Shown: piece by piece, positions 26,462-36,200 of the stretch
How positions within the stretch are numbered: position 1 is the stretch's first letter
Layout of the letters: the number at the start of each line of letters is the position of its first letter
Assembly: GCF_001641635.1 (NCBI RefSeq)
Contig: NZ_LUUB01000079.1
Location: 391,308 to 455,307, forward strand
Length of the DNA stretch: 64,000 nucleotides
Source: Bradyrhizobium centrolobii
GTDB taxonomy: Bacteria > Pseudomonadota > Alphaproteobacteria > Rhizobiales > Xanthobacteraceae
Direction of reading: 5' to 3'
Position numbers and translations under genes: made by a program
Notes under the pieces: model-generated
The model's database searches: none
Told to the model about the DNA's origin: nothing
What the model saw: only the letters and a program-made list of their open reading frames with translations

Positions 26462-27937
26462 ATGACCGCCAGTTCGCAGGCGTCCGAGGCGAAAGGATTT
26501 CGCTGGAAGTTGATCGCGCCGCTCGTGGTGTGGCTTGCGATCTATCTGTGGCCCGTGCCTCCGGGACTGAACGTCAATCAGTGGCACTATTTTGCAGTTT
26601 TTGCCGCCGTCATCACCGGTCTCATCCTGGAATCGATGCCGGTCGGTGCGGTCGGCCTGATCGGGCTCACGGTCGCGGGCGTCGGCGGCTATATCGATGC
26701 CGATCCCAACAAGTCACTGCGCTGGATGCTGGCGGGCTTTGCCGAGAGCACGGTGTGGCTGATCGTCGGCGCCTTCGTGTTCTCGATCGGCTACCGCAAG
26801 AGCGCACTCGGCCGGCGCATCGCGTTGGTGCTGGTGCAACGCCTCGGCCGCAACACGCTCGGACTCGGTTATGCGGTGGCCATGTCGGACTTCCTGCTGG
26901 CGCCGGCGACACCGTCCAACACCGCGCGCAGCGGCGGCATCGTCTATCCCATCATCAGCAACATCCCGCGCATCTATGGCTCGGAGCCCGGACCGACCGC
27001 CGGCAAGATCGGCACCTATGTGATGTGGACGGCCTTTGCCGCGACCGCGGTCACGAGCTCGCTGTTCTTCACCGCGCTCGCACCCAATGCGGCGGCGCTC
27101 GCAATCGCCAAGAAGACGGTCGGGGTCGAGATAAGCTGGGCCCAGTGGTTCATCGGCTTCGCGCCGCTCGGCATCATCCTGATGCTGCTGGTCCCGCTGC
27201 TCAGCTACCTCGTGTGCCGGCCGGAGGTGAGGCGCAGCCCGGAGATCTCCGAATGGGCGGCGAAGGAACTCGCGACGATAGGGCCGATGTCGCGCAACGA
27301 GTGGATCATGTTAGGCCTGATCGTACTCGCGATGTTCCTGTGGATCGCGGGCTCCAGCCCGGACATCCACTTGCCTGTGCTCGGCTCCAACTTCGTCAAC
27401 GCCACCACCGTCGTGTTCATCGTGATCTCGCTGATGCTGGTTACGGGAGTGATCGAGTTCGCCGACATCGTCGGCGAGAAGAGCGCCTGGGAGGTGTTCT
27501 TCTACTTCACGTCGCTGTTGACGCTGGCCTCGGGCCTCAACGAGATCGGCTTCATCAAATGGTTCGCCAACGAATACGCCAAGCCTCTTGCCGGGCTGTC
27601 GCCGGCAACCGCGATGATCCTGCTGGTCGCGCTGTTCTTCTGGATCCATTATTTCTTTTCGAGCATCACCTCGCATGCGGCGGCCGTGCTGCCGGTGGTG
27701 CTCGCGGTCGGATCAGGCATCGCCGAGCTGCCTGTCGCTACCCTTGCCATGCTCTGCATGTATTCGCTTGGCCTCATGGGCGTGATCTCGCCCTATGCGA
27801 CGGGACCCGCGCCGATGTATTTCGGCAGCGGCTATATCGGGAAGGGCCAGTTCTGGGGCTTTGGCCTGATCTTCGGACTGCTCTATTTCGCCGGGCTGTT
27901 GCTGATCGTGCTGCCCTGGCTGCAGGCGGTCCGGTAG
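26462..27937 (+). CDS. DASS-family anion (di/tricarboxylate) transporter
   Basis: This 491-residue inner-membrane protein has a dozen or so hydrophobic helices and the two re-entrant signatures of the divalent anion:sodium symporter family: TPSNTARSGGIVYPI near residue 150 and SSITSHAAAVLPV near residue 400. Family members exchange or symport dicarboxylates, tartrate or sulfate. ATG 26462 follows a strong GGGGAGGG ribosome site; an in-frame ATG at 26435 is upstream of that site. It follows the crotonase gene in the same direction. The substrate is not determinable. Confidence 0.9.
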   Translation: MTASSQASEAKGFRWKLIAPLVVWLAIYLWPVPPGLNVNQWHYFAVFAAVITGLILESMPVGAVGLIGLTVAGVGGYIDADPNKSLRWMLAGFAESTVWLIVGAFVFSIGYRKSALGRRIALVLVQRLGRNTLGLGYAVAMSDFLLAPATPSNTARSGGIVYPIISNIPRIYGSEPGPTAGKIGTYVMWTAFAATAVTSSLFFTALAPNAAALAIAKKTVGVEISWAQWFIGFAPLGIILMLLVPLLSYLVCRPEVRRSPEISEWAAKELATIGPMSRNEWIMLGLIVLAMFLWIAGSSPDIHLPVLGSNFVNATTVVFIVISLMLVTGVIEFADIVGEKSAWEVFFYFTSLLTLASGLNEIGFIKWFANEYAKPLAGLSPATAMILLVALFFWIHYFFSSITSHAAAVLPVVLAVGSGIAELPVATLAMLCMYSLGLMGVISPYATGPAPMYFGSGYIGKGQFWGFGLIFGLLYFAGLLLIVLPWLQAVR

Positions 27938-28177
27938 GGGGTGGGGCTGCGCCGCCAGCGCAGATGAATTTTCTTCCGTGGGGAGGCATAGGGAAAGCTT
28001 TCTCCACCTCCCAGCAAATATCCGAAATTGCAAGGCGGCCGCGAACGCGCGATGGTGCGTGCTGCAGTGCAGCGCGCTTCCCATGGAACCGCGCGCCCCT
28101 AATGTTTCCCCGTCGCTTGAAGCGACTTGCCCTCGCGCGCCGAGTGATGTGCGAGCGGGCGATCTGTTGTGAATGAG
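27938..28177. other. Intergenic region before metN
   Basis: These 240 bases should hold the metNIQ promoter. A small hairpin, GTCGCT-TGA-AGCGAC, lies at 28112-28126. I looked for SAM-II type riboswitch motifs, which often precede methionine genes in Alphaproteobacteria, and did not recognise one. Open frames here are short and unsupported. Confidence 0.4.
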
Positions 28178-29302
28178 ATGAACGCACACCAATCACTGGC
28201 GGTCGGACGGCCGATCGAGTCTCGTGAGGCGATTTCGCCCGCCGCGGCCGAGCCGGATCCGATGGTCCGGTTCGAGGACATTTCAAAGGTCTATCCGGCC
28301 TATCGCGGCAAGCCCGGCGTCAATGCGCTGCAGGGCATCGACTTCGCCATTCCGCGCGGGTCGATCACGGGCGTGATCGGCCGCTCCGGCGCAGGAAAGT
28401 CGAGCCTGGTTCGCCTGATCAACGGGCTGGAGAAACCGACCACGGGGCGCGTCATCGTCGACGGCCGCGATATCTCCGCGCTGGCGGGCCATGAGCTGCG
28501 GCTGGCGCAGCGCTCGATCGGCATGATCTTCCAGCACTTCAACCTGCTGTCGTCACGGACGGCGGCCGCCAACATTGCGCTGCCGCTGGAGATCGCGGGC
28601 TGGCCCAAAGCCGAGATCCGGGGGCGCGTGGCCGAGCTGCTCGCGCTGGTCGGAATCGCCGACAAGCACGACCGCTATCCGTCAGAGCTGTCCGGCGGCC
28701 AGAAGCAGCGGGTCGGCATTGCGCGGGCGCTCGCGACGCGGCCGAGCGTGCTTCTGTCGGACGAGGCGACCTCGGCGCTCGATCCGCAGACCACGCGCGC
28801 GATCCTCGATCTGCTTGCGAACATCAACCGCGAGCTTGGGGTGACGATCGTGCTGATTACCCACGAAATGTCGGTCGTCCGCCAGCTCGCAAAGGAAGTG
28901 GTCGTGCTCGACAGCGGCCGCGTCGTCGAGAAGGGCCATGTCGCCGACATCTTCACCCATCCCAAGCATCCGATCACGCAGTCCTTCCTGGCCGAGGTGA
29001 TCGGCGACAGCCTGCCGGTGTCGCTGGCGAGCCGGCTTGTGCAGGAACCGCTTGCGAGCGGGCACGCGGTCATCCGCGTCCAGGTGCGCGGCGCGGGCGC
29101 CGGCAATACGCTGGTCGCGCGGCTCGCGCGCGAGCTCGGTCTCGATGTGTCGCTGCTGTCGGCGCGCATCGACGAAATCGGCGGCCAGCACGTCGGCTCG
29201 CTGACCCTGGGCATTCCCGGCGGCGAGAGCGCCGCGACGAGGGCGCTCGCTTTTCTCTCTCAGCATCAGATTTCCGCGGAGCGGCTCGGCTATGTCGCCT
29301 GA
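28178..29302 (+). CDS. metN: Methionine ABC transporter ATP-binding protein MetN
   Basis: This protein of about 374 residues is the ATPase of the methionine importer. Walker A is GRSGAGKSS, the signature is LSGGQKQRVGIARAL and Walker B VLLSDEAT, followed by the H-loop in LITHEMS. The C-terminal 90 residues form the NIL/ACT-like domain that senses methionine and inhibits transport. The start could be ATG 28178 or GTG 28169; I used the ATG. The extended N-terminus (about 30 residues before the ABC domain) is longer than in E. coli. It overlaps metI by 11 bases. Confidence 0.95.
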   Translation: MNAHQSLAVGRPIESREAISPAAAEPDPMVRFEDISKVYPAYRGKPGVNALQGIDFAIPRGSITGVIGRSGAGKSSLVRLINGLEKPTTGRVIVDGRDISALAGHELRLAQRSIGMIFQHFNLLSSRTAAANIALPLEIAGWPKAEIRGRVAELLALVGIADKHDRYPSELSGGQKQRVGIARALATRPSVLLSDEATSALDPQTTRAILDLLANINRELGVTIVLITHEMSVVRQLAKEVVVLDSGRVVEKGHVADIFTHPKHPITQSFLAEVIGDSLPVSLASRLVQEPLASGHAVIRVQVRGAGAGNTLVARLARELGLDVSLLSARIDEIGGQHVGSLTLGIPGGESAATRALAFLSQHQISAERLGYVA

Positions 29303-29957
29303 ACTCATCAACCTGATCATCCAGGCCACCGGCGAAAGCCTGTTCATGGTCTCGATCGCAGCGCTGCTCGGCACCGCCTTCGGCCTGCCGATCGGTGTTT
29401 TCCTCGCAACCAGCCGGAAAGGGGAGCTGTTCGCGGCACCCGCCGTCAATGCCATGCTTGGCATCGTCGTCAATGCGACGCGCTCGACGCCCTTCATCAT
29501 CCTGGTCGTCGCCATCATCCCGTTCACGCGGCTCGTGGCCGGCACTTCGATCGGGTCGACGGCCGCGATCGTGCCGCTGACCATCGCGTCGACACCGTTC
29601 ATCGCGCGCCTCGTCGAAGCCGCGATCCGCGAGGTCGATGCCGGGCTGATCGAGACCGCGTCCTCGTTCGGCGCTTCGCCGCTCCAGATCGTGTTCAAGG
29701 TGCTGATCCCCGAGGCGCTGCCGGGGCTGCTGCTGGCGCTGACGCTCGCGGTCGTGAGCCTGCTCGGCTACTCCGCCATGGTCGGCGCGGTCGGCGGCGG
29801 CGGGCTCGGCGATCTCGGCATCCGCTACGGCTACCAGCGCTTCATGCCGGAGATGATGCTTGCCGTCGTCGTGGTGCTGATCGCGCTGGTGCAGCTCGTC
29901 CAGAGCGCAGGCGACTATCTGGCGCGCCGGGTCAACCGCCGGCTGCGGCATCGCTGA
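29292..29957 (+). CDS. metI: Methionine ABC transporter permease MetI
   Basis: This 221-residue integral membrane protein has about five helices and the EAA loop (AAIREVDAGLIETASSFGASPLQ) that contacts MetN. It forms the D/L-methionine channel with a second copy of itself. It starts inside the 3' end of metN, so the two are translationally coupled. The C-terminal RRVNRRLRHR is strongly basic and cytoplasmic. Confidence 0.95.
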   Translation: MSPELINLIIQATGESLFMVSIAALLGTAFGLPIGVFLATSRKGELFAAPAVNAMLGIVVNATRSTPFIILVVAIIPFTRLVAGTSIGSTAAIVPLTIASTPFIARLVEAAIREVDAGLIETASSFGASPLQIVFKVLIPEALPGLLLALTLAVVSLLGYSAMVGAVGGGGLGDLGIRYGYQRFMPEMMLAVVVVLIALVQLVQSAGDYLARRVNRRLRHR

Positions 29958-29985
29958 CACAAGCTTTCTGATATCGGAGACATTG

Positions 29986-30762
29986 ATGCGTTTTCTCGTG
30001 ACGATCGCGGCTGCCGCGCTTCTGCTGGCGGGCCATGCCAGGGGCGAAACGATCCGGGTCGGGGTGACCGCGGGCCCCCACGCCGAGATCATGGACGTCG
30101 TGAAAAAGGTCGGCGCCGAGCGCGGCCTCGACATCAAGGTGGTCGAGTTCACCGACTATGTGATCCCGAACCAGGTACTGGCGCTGAAAGACCTGGAGGC
30201 GAACTCGTTCCAGCACGAGCCGTACCTGAAGAACCAGATCGCCAAGACCGGTTGGAAGATCGTCAAGGTCGCGACCACGATCGGCTCGCCGCAGGGCGTC
30301 TACTCGCTGAAATACAAGAAGCTCACCGACCTTCCCGAAGGCGCCCGCGTCGCAATCGCCAACGATCCCTCGAACGGCGCGCGCGGCCTGATGATCCTGG
30401 CGCTCCATGGCGTCATCAAGCTGAGGGATCCCAACGACGTCACCTCGACGATCGCCGACATCACCGACAACCCCAAGAAGCTGCGCTTCGTCGAGCTCGA
30501 CGCCGCCCAGCTGCCCCGCGCGCTCCAGGACGTCGACCTCGTCTCGATCAACAATAATTACGCGGTGCAGGCCGGCCTCAATCCGGCAGTCGACGCGATC
30601 GCGCGTGAGAACGCCGACGGCCACTGGGTCAACATCCTCGCCGTCCGCGAGGAGGATAAGGACAAGCCCTGGGTTAAGCAGCTGATCGAGGTCTACCACT
30701 CCGATCCCGTGAAGGAGTTTCTGGAGAAGCGTTTCAAGGGGACTTACATCGCCGCCTGGTGA
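29986..30762 (+). CDS. metQ: Methionine-binding periplasmic protein MetQ
   Basis: This 258-residue binding protein of the NlpA/MetQ family begins with a signal peptide (MRFLVTIAAAALLLAGHARG) lacking a lipobox cysteine, so it should be soluble rather than a lipoprotein. Family motifs include VGVTAGPHAEI, FTDYVIPNQVL, LEANSFQHEPYL and SINNNYAVQAGL. It delivers methionine to MetNI. ATG 29986 was preferred over the TTG three bases earlier. It is the last gene of metNIQ. Confidence 0.95.
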   Translation: MRFLVTIAAAALLLAGHARGETIRVGVTAGPHAEIMDVVKKVGAERGLDIKVVEFTDYVIPNQVLALKDLEANSFQHEPYLKNQIAKTGWKIVKVATTIGSPQGVYSLKYKKLTDLPEGARVAIANDPSNGARGLMILALHGVIKLRDPNDVTSTIADITDNPKKLRFVELDAAQLPRALQDVDLVSINNNYAVQAGLNPAVDAIARENADGHWVNILAVREEDKDKPWVKQLIEVYHSDPVKEFLEKRFKGTYIAAW

Positions 30763-30873
30763 TGCCTTAGCCGGATCGAGAGGGAACCAAGGGCTCTGTT
30801 GATCGTAGGCCAAGTGTCAGGCCAGCGAGTCGAGGACCCCTCGGTCCGCGACGCTTGGCGACGGAGATATCGC

Positions 30874-31548
30874 ATGCGCATCGAGCCGGTCTTTCTGTTT
30901 GACCTCGACGGCACGCTAGTCGATAGCGTCTATCAACACGTGCTGGCCTGGAAACACGCACTCGATTCCGAAGGCATCGAGCTTTCGGTCTGGCGCATTC
31001 ATCGCAAGATCGGCATGAGCGGCGGGCTGTTCACCAACCAGCTCCTGCGCGAGATCGGGGTCGATATAAGCGAAGAACGCATCGACCGGCTGCGCCGGGC
31101 GCACGCAGCGTCGTACCAGCAGCAGGCCAGCCAGATCCGGCCGCTGCCAGGCGCGCGCGAATTGCTGCGATGGTTATCGGACGCGAAAATTCCATGGGCG
31201 ATCGCGACCAGCGGGCGCATGGAGACCGCGGCCGTCAATCTGGCTTCGCTCGGTGTCGATCCGCAGCGCACGCCCGTGGTGACCCGCGACCAGGTCAAAT
31301 ACGCGAAACCCGATCCCGACCTGTTTCTCGCCGCGGCGGCGCGGCTGAACGCGCCAATCGAGACGGCGGTGGTCGTCGGAGACAGCGTCTGGGACATGAT
31401 GGCGGCCGTCCGCTGCCGCGCTCTCGGCGTCGGCCTGCTGAGCGGCGGCTACGGGCCGGACGAGCTCCGGCAATCCGGCGCCTTCCGAGTCTATGACGAT
31501 CCCGCCGACATGCTGCGCCGGATCGACGAGGTCGGCGGCCGGCGTTAG
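30874..31548 (+). CDS. HAD-superfamily hydrolase (phosphoglycolate phosphatase-like)
   Basis: This protein of about 224 residues shows all four HAD motifs: DLDGTLVDS at the N-terminus, the Ser motif in AIATSGR, Lys in KYAKPDP and the acidic GDSVWDMMAA. A helical cap sits between motifs I and II, as in beta-phosphoglucomutase and Gph-like phosphatases. ATG 30874 has GGAG seven bases before it; the upstream opening at 30799 lacks support. The substrate is unknown. It follows metQ by 111 bases. Confidence 0.88.
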   Translation: MRIEPVFLFDLDGTLVDSVYQHVLAWKHALDSEGIELSVWRIHRKIGMSGGLFTNQLLREIGVDISEERIDRLRRAHAASYQQQASQIRPLPGARELLRWLSDAKIPWAIATSGRMETAAVNLASLGVDPQRTPVVTRDQVKYAKPDPDLFLAAAARLNAPIETAVVVGDSVWDMMAAVRCRALGVGLLSGGYGPDELRQSGAFRVYDDPADMLRRIDEVGGRR

Positions 31549-31561
31549 CCGAGCTGCGGCG

Positions 31562-32758
31562 TCAAAGCGCGCTGCCGCCAAGATTCCAGCCTCGGCCGCC
31601 CTCGCCAAAGATCTCGTAGCCGATCGGCGTCACGGCGACCGTGTCCTCCAGCTTGATAAAGCCGCGTGTGGGATGCTTCATCGTCGTCTCGATCGACACC
31701 ACCATGCCGGGTTCGAGCGGCAAGCGGGCGTCGACATCGTCATAGGGAACCGGGCCCGTGGCGGTCAGGCGAGGGGCCTCGTGGCTGACCAGACCCATGC
31801 CGTGGGCCAGGAAGTCAGTGCAGCCGCGCTGGCTGATCTGGGCGAGCTGCCGCTCGGCCGCGGCGTAGATATCGCCGCCCAGGGCGCCGGGCCGGACCAC
31901 GGCAAAGGCCGCGCGCTGGACCGCTTCGATCTCGGCCAGATAATCCCTGAGCTCGGCGTCGGGATCGCCCAGCACGGCCATGCGTGCGAGGTCGCCGATG
32001 TAGCCGTGATAGTTGCCGCCGGAGTCCAGCGACAACACATCGCCTTGCTCCCAGCGCTGCGATGACGGTGCCCGATTGTGACTATTGCCGCAGGCGAGCA
32101 GGCAGTACTCAAAGGTGAGCCCGCGATTGGCCTCGGCGATGCGCAAGCCGTCCGACAATTGCTGCTTGGTCGTGCCCGGGCCGTGCTGCGCAATCACCTC
32201 CAGCATGGATGCGATGACGAGCACCGAGGCCGTCTTGAGCTTGGCAAGCTCGTCCGGCGATTTGACCGCGCGTAGCCGCTCCAGCACCAGCAGCGCGTCC
32301 TTGAGCTCGGCGCCGGGCAGGGCGTCGGCAAGCGCCCGGCCCGCATCCATGGGAAGGAACGCCATCTCGACCCCGACCCGCTTCATCGGCACGCCTGCGT
32401 CCCGGATCAGGCCTACGGCCCGCGTGACGGCGTCGACTGATCCGTTGGACTCGGTCCGGACCTGTGGCACCCAGGGCGGCGCCACGGCGCGCTGATGGGT
32501 TTCCAGCCGGTGGCCGACATAGACGGCCTTCTCGGGCGCGCCTTTGGGGTAGACCAGGACGGGCAAATAACGGCTGACACCCATCGCATCCATGTAGTCG
32601 AAGAAGATCGCACGCTCGGCGCCGAGCAGGTACTGCACATTGTGCTTGGAGGTCGCGACCAGGACATCGAGGCCGGCGGCCTCCATCAGGCGATCGAGCT
32701 TGGCGGCATCGAAGGGAATGGGGCGGGACTGGGGCGGACGGGCGACGTTCTCCTGCAT
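31562..32758 (-). CDS. M24-family metallopeptidase (Xaa-Pro aminopeptidase/dipeptidase-like)
   Basis: This 398-residue protein has an N-terminal creatinase domain and a C-terminal pita-bread domain. Metal ligands are visible: the two aspartates in LSLDSGGNYHGYIGDLAR, His in AHGMGLVSHEAPRL, Glu in PGMVVSIETTMKHP and Glu in FIKLEDTVAVT. It probably cleaves Xaa-Pro peptides or related amides. A GGAGG ribosome site precedes the ATG, and a perfect 14-base palindrome lies 17 bases upstream of the start. It is divergent from the RND efflux genes. Confidence 0.9.
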   Translation of the reverse strand: MQENVARPPQSRPIPFDAAKLDRLMEAAGLDVLVATSKHNVQYLLGAERAIFFDYMDAMGVSRYLPVLVYPKGAPEKAVYVGHRLETHQRAVAPPWVPQVRTESNGSVDAVTRAVGLIRDAGVPMKRVGVEMAFLPMDAGRALADALPGAELKDALLVLERLRAVKSPDELAKLKTASVLVIASMLEVIAQHGPGTTKQQLSDGLRIAEANRGLTFEYCLLACGNSHNRAPSSQRWEQGDVLSLDSGGNYHGYIGDLARMAVLGDPDAELRDYLAEIEAVQRAAFAVVRPGALGGDIYAAAERQLAQISQRGCTDFLAHGMGLVSHEAPRLTATGPVPYDDVDARLPLEPGMVVSIETTMKHPTRGFIKLEDTVAVTPIGYEIFGEGGRGWNLGGSAL

Positions 32759-33205
32759 GACGAACCTCCCATTGTTACCGTACGGTAATCTTCATTGCAT
32801 TGCTTCGTCGAGGCGCCGCATTTTGGGCGGAAGGCACAATTTTGACCAGTGTCGAAATGATATGGCGCCATCAACGAGAGCGCACGGCCGCGGCGCTCGC
32901 ATGATCTTGAGTTTCCGCGCGTGGGTGCTCACCGATTTTTGGTCAAATCGCACGACCCAATGCCGTAGCCGGCATTCACTTCTGACTTGCGATCTCTAAA
33001 TCTCCTTTCGACCGTAACACTGGCCGCGCGAAGCCGGGAACGCGACCAGGGTTTTCCGATCGGGTTTCGTCGACCCTCGAACCAAAAAACATCCAGGAAG
33101 CGCAGGAGGCAGGGCCGCGCGGCGGTAGTCCGCGCGCAACGCGTTACTGCTGGTCTGAATGCCGCGGAGACCGCAAGCGGCCGCCGCGGGGCGAGGAGTG
33201 TCCGA
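32759..33205. other. Divergent regulatory region between the M24 peptidase and RND pump
   Basis: This 447-base region has no credible gene. It holds the palindrome at 32775-32788, a hairpin AATGCCG-TAGC-CGGCATT at 32959-32976 and the GAGGAG ribosome site (33193-33198) of the pump gene. An opening in frame with the pump extends upstream from 33206 to 32987 but has no coding character. Confidence 0.5.
32775..32788. promoter_or_regulatory. Perfect palindrome TTACCGTACGGTAA, TetR-type operator
   Basis: The 14-base palindrome sits between the M24 peptidase ribosome site and its expected promoter, in the divergent region with an RND efflux operon. Short symmetric sites with this TTACNG core are typical of TetR-family repressors, which often control RND pumps. 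No tetR gene lies in the window, so the regulator would act from elsewhere. This is inference. Confidence 0.5.
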
Positions 33206-36200
33206 ATGGGTATCGTTCGTTTTGCTTTGCGATTTCCCCATACGTTCTATGTGGTCGCTGCGCTGATCCTGTTTCTGGGCGGCGTCACCATATTCGCGAT
33301 GCCCACCGACATTTTCCCGGAAATCGACATTCCGGTCGTGACCGTGATCTGGAGCTATACCGGCCTCAGCACGCCGGAAATGGAGCAGCGCGTAACCACG
33401 TACAGCCAGTACTCGATCAGCTCAAACGTCAACGGCATCAGGAACATCGAAGCACAGACGATGGCCGGCCTGTCGGTACAGAAAATCTACTTCCAGCCCG
33501 ACGTCAACCTCGACCTTGCCATTTCGCAGATCGTCTCCGCTACCAACGCAATCCGCGCGCTGATGCCGCCCGGCATCCAGCCGCCGATCGTCGTGCAGTT
33601 CAACGCCTCGAGCGTGCCCGTGCTGCAAATCAGCCTGAGCTCCGACACGCTGAGCGAGCAGCAGCTCTATGACTACGGCATCTACCGCATCCGTCAGCAG
33701 CTGGCGCCGATCCCGGGCATCACGCTGCCGACGCCTTCGGGCGGCAAATACCGGCAGATCATGGTCGATATCGATCCCGCCAAGCTGGTCGCCAAGGGGC
33801 TGACGCCGCTCGACGTCGTGAACGCGGTCAACGCCCAGAACCTGACGCTGCCGGCCGGCACGGCGAAAATGGGCGACAAGCAATATGTCGTCCGGACCAA
33901 CGCGACGCCGCGCTCTATCGACGATCTCAACAACATCCCGATCAAGGTGGTGAACGGCGCCACCATTTTCGTCAAGGACGTCGGACAGGTTCACGATGGC
34001 TGGCTGGTGCAGCAGAACGTGGTGCGCCAGAACGGGCGGCGCTCGGTGCTGCTCAGCATCATCAAGAACGGCAACGCCTCGACGGTCAGCGTGGTCAACG
34101 CGGTCCACAAGGCTCTGCAAACCGCCCGCGCGGCCGCGCCCCCGGGCATGCAGATCAACGAACTGTTCGACCAGTCGGTATTCGTCAAACAGTCGGTGGA
34201 GGGCGTGCTGCGCGAGGGCGCGATCGCGGCCGGACTGACCGCGCTGATGATCCTCCTGTTCCTGGGATCATGGCGATCGACGGTCGTGGTCATGATCTCG
34301 ATCCCGCTGTCGATCCTGACCTCGCTGATCGTGCTCTACTTCCTCGGCGAATCCCTGAACACGATGACGCTGGGCGGGCTCGCGCTGGCGGTGGGCATCC
34401 TCGTCGACGATTCCACGGTCACGATCGAAAACACCCATCGTCTGCTGACGGAGGAGGGGTTCTCCCTGCCGCAGGCCACCCTGCATGGCGCGGCCGGCAT
34501 CGCCGTGCCGACATTGGTGTCCACGCTCGCCATCAGCTGCGTCTTCACGTCCGTCGTCTTCCTCGACGGGCCGGCCAAGTATCTGTTCACGCCGCTCGGC
34601 CTTGCCGTGGTCTTCGCGATGCTGGCCTCCTACGGCCTGTCACGGACGCTGACGCCGATCATCATCGGTCTTCTGCTCAAGGGCGAGCACCATGGTCTCA
34701 CCGGCGCTGCGCCGCGCGGCCTGTTCGCGCGATTCCATGCGGCATTCGAGCGGAGTTTCGAGGTGATGCGCCACGCCTATTCGCGCTCGCTGACCGGATT
34801 GATCGAGCATCGATTCATCATTCCGGCCGGGATGGTCGCCGTGCTGGGGCTCGGCATCGTGCTGTTCCCCTTCGTCGGCCGGGATTTCTTCCCGGTGATC
34901 GACGGCGGACAGATCCAGCTTCACGTTCGCGCGCCGGCAGGAAGTCGTATCGAGCGTACGGAAAAGATCTTCCAGCAGGTCGAGGACAAGATCCGGGAGG
35001 TCATTCCGGACAAGGACCGTGCATTGATCGTCGACAATATCGGCCTGCCGGCACGCGCCTACAATCTGGCGTTCAGCGACGGCTCGACCATCGGCGTCAA
35101 TGACGGCGTGATCCTGGTTTCGCTGAAGGAGGGCCATCGGCCCACGGCCGACTATGTGCGCAAACTGCGCGAGGTGCTACCGGCTGCATTTCCGGAGGAC
35201 ACCTTCTACTTCCAGGCCGCCGACATCGTTACCCAGATCCTCAATTTCGGGCTGCCGGCCCAGATCGACGTGCGAACCGTCGGTTACGACAAGGAGAACA
35301 ATCTGAAGGTCGCCAACGAGCTGCGTCGGCGCATCGCCGCGATCCCGGGGATCGCCGACGCCCATCTGCAGCAGGAGGTGAACGCGCCGGCCTTCTACGC
35401 CGATATCGACCGCGCCCGCGCGGCGCAGCTCGGGCTCAATGCCAATACGATCGCGACCAACGTCAATGTCAGCCTGAGCTCCTCGGAGCAGGTCACGCCG
35501 AACTTCTGGACCGACCCGACCTCGGGAATTCCCTATTATTTTGCGGTGCAGACGCCGGAGCGGCAGATCAGCTCGCTGAACGATCTCGCCAATACGCCGG
35601 TGTCGACCTCGCTGGCATCGGCGCAGACCGAGACGCCAATTCCCGGCCTGCTCAGCAACGTCACCACGTTCAAGCGCACCTCGATTCCGACCAACGCCAA
35701 TCAGGCCAATGTGCAGCCGGTCTACGAAGTCTACGCCAGTGTCCAGGGCCGCGATCTCGGCAGCGTGGCGAGCCGGATCAGCGCGATCACGGCCGACCTG
35801 CAGAAGCAGCTCAAACCCGGCAACACCATTCAGGTCATCGGCCAAATCCAGAGCATGAACAGCTCGTTCATCAACCTCGGTGTCGGCCTGCTGTTCGCGG
35901 CCGTCCTCGTCTACCTGTTGATGGTCGTGAACTACCAGAATTTCGGCGATCCCTTCGTCGTCATTCTGGCGCTGCCGGCGACGCTTTGCGGCATCCTGAC
36001 CATGCTGTTCATCACCGGCACCACGCTCAACGTGCCGTCGCTGATGGGCGCGATCATGGCGGTGGGCGTCGCCTCCGCGAACTCGATCCTGCTCGTGACC
36101 TTTGCACGCGAGCAGCAGCTCGCAGGCAAGACCGCCTTCGAAGCCGCCATCGAAGCCGGCCACACGAGAATCCGGCCGGTGCTGATGACCGCGGCTGCCA

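Noticed and set aside
26089..28176. 695-codon plus-strand open frame
   Set aside because: Overlaps the crotonase end and the whole DASS transporter in another frame; no domain recognised.
27938..28177. Possible SAM riboswitch before metN
   Set aside because: I could not find SAM-II core motifs or a matching pseudoknot; only a small hairpin is present.
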